64,000 nt of DNA from Gammaproteobacteria bacterium (lineage in GTDB: Bacteria; Pseudomonadota; Gammaproteobacteria; Pseudomonadales; Pseudohongiellaceae): NCBI GenBank assembly GCA_024639905.1, contig JAHEGE010000007.1, positions 62,001 to 126,000 on the forward strand. The letters run 5' to 3'. Position 1 is the stretch's first letter, and each line of letters opens with the position of its first letter. The position numbers were made by a program, and so were the translations under genes. This document shows, piece after piece, positions 60,590 to 64,000 of this stretch. A model generated the notes under the pieces. The model saw only the letters and a program-made list of their open reading frames with translations, ran no database searches and was not told the origin of the DNA.

Positions 60590-61474
60590 CTAGCGCTTGA
60601 TGATTTTGCCGGTCGTTAACGCCACGCCGAATAGTATGAGACCGCAGCCGCCGAGCATATATGCGGTGACAGGTTCACCCAAGAATGTGCTAGACCACAA
60701 GAGACTAAACGCAGGCACCATGAAGGTGGTATTCAACGCGCGGGCGGCGCCGATACGGGCGATCAGCTTATAGAAAATGAGATACGCCACACCAGTACAC
60801 ACCGAACCCAGCGCCAGCACCGCTGCCCACATCGATGTGCTCGGCGCGACTTGAGGCCATTGCCACCAAGCTAGCGGCGCGAGCGTGAGCGTGGCAAAGC
60901 CAAGGCTCCCCACGGTGACGGTCAAGCCACTTACGCCCTGCAATCGATGTTGAGCAAGATTGCTGGCGGTTCCGTAAAGCAGCGATGCCAACAGCCCCGC
61001 CCCTATAGAGAGTAATGCTTGAGGGCCAAATTCAATCGCATGGGGATCAAAAACGATGAGTACGACCCCGCTGAATCCAACACCCATCCCTACCAGCGCG
61101 AGCCGGCTAAGGCGAACAGACCAGAAACTAAACGCAATTATCGCAGCGAAGAACGGCACGGTGGCGTTCAAAATAGAGGTAATGCCAGCGTTTAGCTGTA
61201 ACGACGCGTAAGCGAGCAGGCTAAATGGCAGACTCATATTGGCAAGGCTAATGACGAAGACGATTCGCCAGTGCTGAAGCAGTTGCGCCCCCAGCCCTCG
61301 GTAAAGAAAGACGGGCAGCAACAAACAGAACCCGAAGAACACGCGCGCAGCGATGAGGGGCACGGGACCGAACACCGGCGCTGCGAGCCTGAGGAAGAAG
61401 AACGAGGCGCCCCAGATCGCAGAGAGTGCGATCAAGCCAACCCAGTCCCGGATTTCCAGTTTAGTGTCCATCAC
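60590..61474 (-). CDS. EamA/DMT-family transporter
   Basis: 294 aa, ten predicted helices arranged as two EamA repeats. WVGLIALSAIWGASFFFLRLAAPVFGPVPLIAARV opens the first, and GAGLLASLLYGTASNLAQHRL the second; the late GAARALNTTFMVPAFSLLWS segment is typical. Exports metabolites or amino acids; the specific substrate is unknown. The gene lies 9 bp downstream of the aminotransferase on the same strand, which hints at shared amino-acid metabolism. Confidence 0.91.
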   Translation of the reverse strand: MMDTKLEIRDWVGLIALSAIWGASFFFLRLAAPVFGPVPLIAARVFFGFCLLLPVFLYRGLGAQLLQHWRIVFVISLANMSLPFSLLAYASLQLNAGITSILNATVPFFAAIIAFSFWSVRLSRLALVGMGVGFSGVVLIVFDPHAIEFGPQALLSIGAGLLASLLYGTASNLAQHRLQGVSGLTVTVGSLGFATLTLAPLAWWQWPQVAPSTSMWAAVLALGSVCTGVAYLIFYKLIARIGAARALNTTFMVPAFSLLWSSTFLGEPVTAYMLGGCGLILFGVALTTGKIIKR

Positions 61475-61483
61475 ACGCCCGGC

Positions 61484-62599
61484 TTATCTAAGCGTATTGG
61501 AGAGGGCTGCTAGGCAAAGATTGACGTTCTTCTGGCTGCTGGCGAAGCCCATGAGGCCTATGCGCCACACTTTACCGGCGAAGGCACCCAATCCAGAGCC
61601 GATCTCAAGATCATAGTCTTGCAGCAGCGCAGCTCGCACCGCCGCGTCGTCAACGGTATCGGGGAAACGCACGAGATTCAGCTGCGGCAAGCGGTATTCT
61701 TCCTCGACCACGAAGCTCAGGCCTAAGGCCTCAATGCCGGCGGCTAGGGATCGGTGATTGCGGGCATGGCGCGCCCAAGCGTTCTCGATACCCTCTTCCT
61801 GAACGATCACGAGCGACTCGTGTAGGGCATAAAGCGAGTTAACCGGAGCCGTGTGATGGTAGGCACGCTTTGTCGATCCACCCCAATACCCCATGACGAG
61901 GTTGAGATCCAAGAACCAGCTTTGCACCGGCGTCTTACGTTCGCGGATTATCTTCGCCGCGCGCTCTGAAAAGGAAACGGGCGCGATGCCTGGGACACAC
62001 GACAAGCATTTCTGAGTGCCGGAGTAGATCGCGTCGATACCCCAGTCGTCGACTCTTAGCTCGATGCCCGCCAGCGAGGTGACTGCATCTACCACCGATA
62101 AGCAATCGTATTTCCGCGCCAGTTCGCACAAAGCCTTTGCGTCTGAGCGCACACCGGTCGATGTCTCCGCATGGACGAAAGCGAGCAGCTTAGCATCGGG
62201 GTTCGCTTTTAGCGCCTCTTCCACTTTGTTGAGGTCGACCGGCGTGCCCCATTCGTCTTGCACCATCACTGCCTCGGCCCCACAGCGTTCGACATTCTCT
62301 TTCATGCGCCCACCGAACACTCCGTTCTGACAGACTATCGCTTTGTCACCGCGCTCTAACAGGTTCGCAAACGCTGTCTCCATACCCGCCGAGCCAGGTG
62401 CAGACACTGGCAGCGTCAATTCGTTCTCAGTCTTGAAGGCCGACTGCAGAAGGACTTTGACCTGGTCCATCATGTCGATGAATGCCGGATCTAAATGCCC
62501 AATAGTTGGACGCGACAAGGCCTCGAGAATCCGTGGATTGACATCTGATGGCCCGGGGCCCATAAGGGTCCGAACGGGAGGGTGGAAAGAGGTAATCAT
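61484..62599 (-). CDS. Alanine-glyoxylate aminotransferase-family PLP enzyme
   Basis: 371 aa fold type I aminotransferase, class V. GPGPSDVNPRILEA at the start, HAETSTGV (about 143-150) and VVDAVTSLAGIELRVDDWGID (about 169-189) line the PLP site; the Schiff-base lysine is K197 in YSGTQKCLS. Family members transaminate serine or alanine with glyoxylate or pyruvate. AGGAGA ribosome site. It lies after the rplQ terminator and is separately transcribed. Confidence 0.92.
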   Translation of the reverse strand: MITSFHPPVRTLMGPGPSDVNPRILEALSRPTIGHLDPAFIDMMDQVKVLLQSAFKTENELTLPVSAPGSAGMETAFANLLERGDKAIVCQNGVFGGRMKENVERCGAEAVMVQDEWGTPVDLNKVEEALKANPDAKLLAFVHAETSTGVRSDAKALCELARKYDCLSVVDAVTSLAGIELRVDDWGIDAIYSGTQKCLSCVPGIAPVSFSERAAKIIRERKTPVQSWFLDLNLVMGYWGGSTKRAYHHTAPVNSLYALHESLVIVQEEGIENAWARHARNHRSLAAGIEALGLSFVVEEEYRLPQLNLVRFPDTVDDAAVRAALLQDYDLEIGSGLGAFAGKVWRIGLMGFASSQKNVNLCLAALSNTLR

Positions 62600-62627
62600 C
62601 GCTGTCTCCTAGGGTTTTCGCCGGACA

Positions 62628-62656
62628 CAAAAAAGCCGAGTATAACTCGGCTTCTC
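62628..62656 (-). terminator. Intrinsic terminator of the rpoA-rplQ operon
   Basis: Read on the minus strand, AAGCCGAG-TTATA-CTCGGCTT is followed by TTTTGTG. It lies about 30 bp after the rplQ stop. Confidence 0.9.
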
Positions 62657-62682
62657 CGCATCAGACCATGCAGGCTCGCTGC

Positions 62683-63075
62683 TTAGTTGTCATTGCTCTC
62701 GGCCGCATCGACGCCCGCTGGACGGTCGACTAGCTCGACATACGCCATAGGCGCTTTGTCGCCGGCACGCAGGCCGCACTTAAGAATGCGGATGTAGCCA
62801 CCGGGACGTTCTTTGTAGCGCGGACCCAGCTCAGTGAAAAGCTTGCCGACCGTCGCCTTATCACGCGTGCGGTTGAAGGCGAGGCGACGGTTCGCGACGC
62901 TATCTTCCTTAGCAAGCGTAATCAGCGGTTCAGCTACGGAGCGCAGCTCCTTGGCTTTGATCAGCGTTGTTTTAATCAACTCGTGCTCGACGAGAGAGAT
63001 CGCCATGTTGCGGAACATGGCTTGACGGTGCGAACTGTTGCGATTTAGCTGGCGACCGCTTTGTCTATGACGCAT
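62683..63075 (-). CDS. rplQ: 50S ribosomal protein L17
   Basis: 130 aa. [38 protein letters not shown] is the L17 signature; the C-terminal part [28 protein letters not shown] is standard. Last gene of the alpha ribosomal-protein operon, 37 bp after rpoA. Confidence 0.98.
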   Translation of the reverse strand: MRHRQSGRQLNRNSSHRQAMFRNMAISLVEHELIKTTLIKAKELRSVAEPLITLAKEDSVANRRLAFNRTRDKATVGKLFTELGPRYKERPGGYIRILKCGLRAGDKAPMAYVELVDRPAGVDAAESNDN

Positions 63076-63112
63076 AACTCTTTACCTTATTTAAACTATT
63101 CGGACTGGCTGC

Positions 63113-64000
63113 TTAAGCAGCACGATCGTCGGACTTGAGGCTCGAAGGAGGCCAGTTTTCTAAACGCAAGCCCAGCGAGAGGCCACGAGTAGCTAACACA
63201 TCCTTAATTTCTGTGAGCGACTTCTTACCGAGGTTAGGAGTCTTCAGCAGTTCTACTTCGGTGCGCTGAATCAGATCGCCGATGTAGTAAATATCTTCTG
63301 CCTTCAGGCAGTTTGCAGAACGCACAGTCAACTCAAGGTCATCAACCGGACGCAGCAGAATAGGGTCAATCTCGTCTTCAGTCTTAGCCTTCTCCGGCAC
63401 GATTTCGCTATGCAGATCAACGAAGACCGCAAGCTGATGCTGGAGAATAGTTGCTGCGCGACGGATCGCCTCTTCGGGATCGATAGTGCCATTAGTCTCG
63501 AGGTCAATGATCAACTTGTCGAGGTCAGTGCGTTGCTCAACGCGAGCAGCATCAACTGAGTAAGACACGCGAAGCACTGGGCTGTAAGACGCGTCTAGGA
63601 GCAGTTTGCCAACAGCACGAGTTTCATCGTCTTCGCTTGCACGGCTGTCCGCAGGTGAATAACCGCGACCCTTACGGATCGTGAGGCGCATGTTGAGCTC
63701 GCCGTTCTTATTCAGGTTAGCGATCACGTGGTCTGGGTTGATGATCTCGACGCTGCCGTCAGAGACGATGTCACCAGCAGTCACGACACCCGTGCCTTTC
63801 TTGTTAATCGTTACGACAACTTCGTCTTTCTCGTTAAGTACAACAGCGATGCCCTTCAGGTTGAGAAGGATCTCGATAACGTCCTCGCGAACGCCCTCGA
63901 TCGTGCTGTATTCATGAACGACGCCATCGATCTCAACTTCTTCGACCGCACTACCGGGCATAGAAGAGAGCAGAATTCGACGCAGCGCGTTGCCGAGAGT
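63113..64000 (-). CDS. rpoA: RNA polymerase alpha subunit (5' end beyond window)
   Basis: The frame stays open to base 64000, 13 codons upstream of the ATG at 63961 (reading [14 protein letters not shown]), so the gene is cut by the window and that ATG is internal. The N-terminal assembly domain is visible ([29 protein letters not shown]), then the linker and the C-terminal domain ([50 protein letters not shown]). The C-terminal domain contacts UP elements and activators such as CRP. Sequence style is gammaproteobacterial. Confidence 0.98.
   Translation of the reverse strand, partial: TLGNALRRILLSSMPGSAVEEVEIDGVVHEYSTIEGVREDVIEILLNLKGIAVVLNEKDEVVVTINKKGTGVVTAGDIVSDGSVEIINPDHVIANLNKNGELNMRLTIRKGRGYSPADSRASEDDETRAVGKLLLDASYSPVLRVSYSVDAARVEQRTDLDKLIIDLETNGTIDPEEAIRRAATILQHQLAVFVDLHSEIVPEKAKTEDEIDPILLRPVDDLELTVRSANCLKAEDIYYIGDLIQRTEVELLKTPNLGKKSLTEIKDVLATRGLSLGLRLENWPPSSLKSDDRAA

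Noticed and set aside
1..64000. tRNA, rRNA, riboswitch or prophage genes
   Set aside because: No conserved tRNA arms, rRNA segments, recognised riboswitch cores, integrase or phage structural genes were seen on reading both strands; a covariance-model search would be needed to exclude small RNAs.

Overview
The window is a stretch of chromosome with about 56-57% G+C by eye, from what looks like a free-living, probably aquatic, heterotrophic gammaproteobacterium. The alpha-operon end (rpoA-rplQ), the ydbH-ynbE-ydbL trio, a YbiT-type ABC-F ATPase, RecQ and a gap-type GAPDH all read as gammaproteobacterial. I could not assign a genus from sequence alone. No rRNA, tRNA, CRISPR, phage gene or transposase gene was seen. 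All function calls are by recognition of motifs and family architecture, without database searches.

Layout. 1-3 kb: molybdenum hydroxylase subunits (large subunit cut by the window start, then a FAD subunit with a cysteine loop). 3.1-6.3 kb: a 41-residue membrane microprotein with a CRP/FNR-like box, ferrochelatase hemH, and a Kef/CPA2 cation:proton antiporter. 6.5-8.3 kb: an exported thioredoxin-fold/cytochrome c/type II copper monooxygenase-like fusion. 8.5-12.2 kb: a tightly coupled minus-strand operon (PhyH-type dioxygenase, 43-residue ORF, CsaA, formyltransferase, GNAT, ACT protein) followed by a secreted phosphatase-like protein. 12.3-18.2 kb: cytochrome c, acyltransferase, two SDRs, GAPDH and a thiolase-like protein lacking the acyl cysteine. 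18.4-24.6 kb: secreted phosphoesterase, cupin, ybiT, a repeat array and recQ. 24.6-33.4 kb: soxCD-like sulfite dehydrogenase, a DUF5916 outer-membrane protein, a Met/His-rich exported protein, a desulforedoxin-like miniprotein, a multicopper oxidase and a split YeeE/YedE sulfur permease. 33.4-36.2 kb: ydbH-ynbE-ydbL, envelope lipid-transport bridge genes. 36.2-43.5 kb: serine hydrolase, MFS transporter, then a co-directional run ending in a second sulfite dehydrogenase pair (sorA-sorB type). 43.6-58.5 kb: glycerol uptake and catabolism (glpD-S-T-P-Q, glpU-V and divergent glpK). 58.6-62.6 kb: histidine phosphatase, DUF1499 protein, divergent lspA, EamA transporter and an aminotransferase. 62.7-64 kb: rplQ and the start-truncated rpoA.

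Two features stand out. First, the glp ABC operon, normally contiguous as glpDSTPQUV in Rhizobium, is split between glpQ and glpU by a block with nhaC and a TonB receptor gene in opposite orientation. The receptor gene lies between direct copies of a 109-bp hairpin-forming repeat. Second, a dispersed palindromic repeat (core GGGGTCAGGTCTTTCATC) sits at or inside the 3' ends of many genes (8.3, 9.5, 22.5, 30.4, 30.7, 32.4, 48.5 and 60.5 kb). It includes a perfect 33-bp inverted pair (REPIN-like) and a 331-bp MITE-like element with 35-bp perfect terminal repeats, and in one case it encodes the last residues of a protein.

Functionally the window combines glycerol catabolism, periplasmic sulfite oxidation by two separate molybdoenzyme/cytochrome pairs plus sulfur uptake, copper and redox handling in the envelope, and core housekeeping. 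The PhyH/formyltransferase/GNAT operon and the Met-rich/desulforedoxin/multicopper-oxidase cluster are the best candidates for pathways not yet described.
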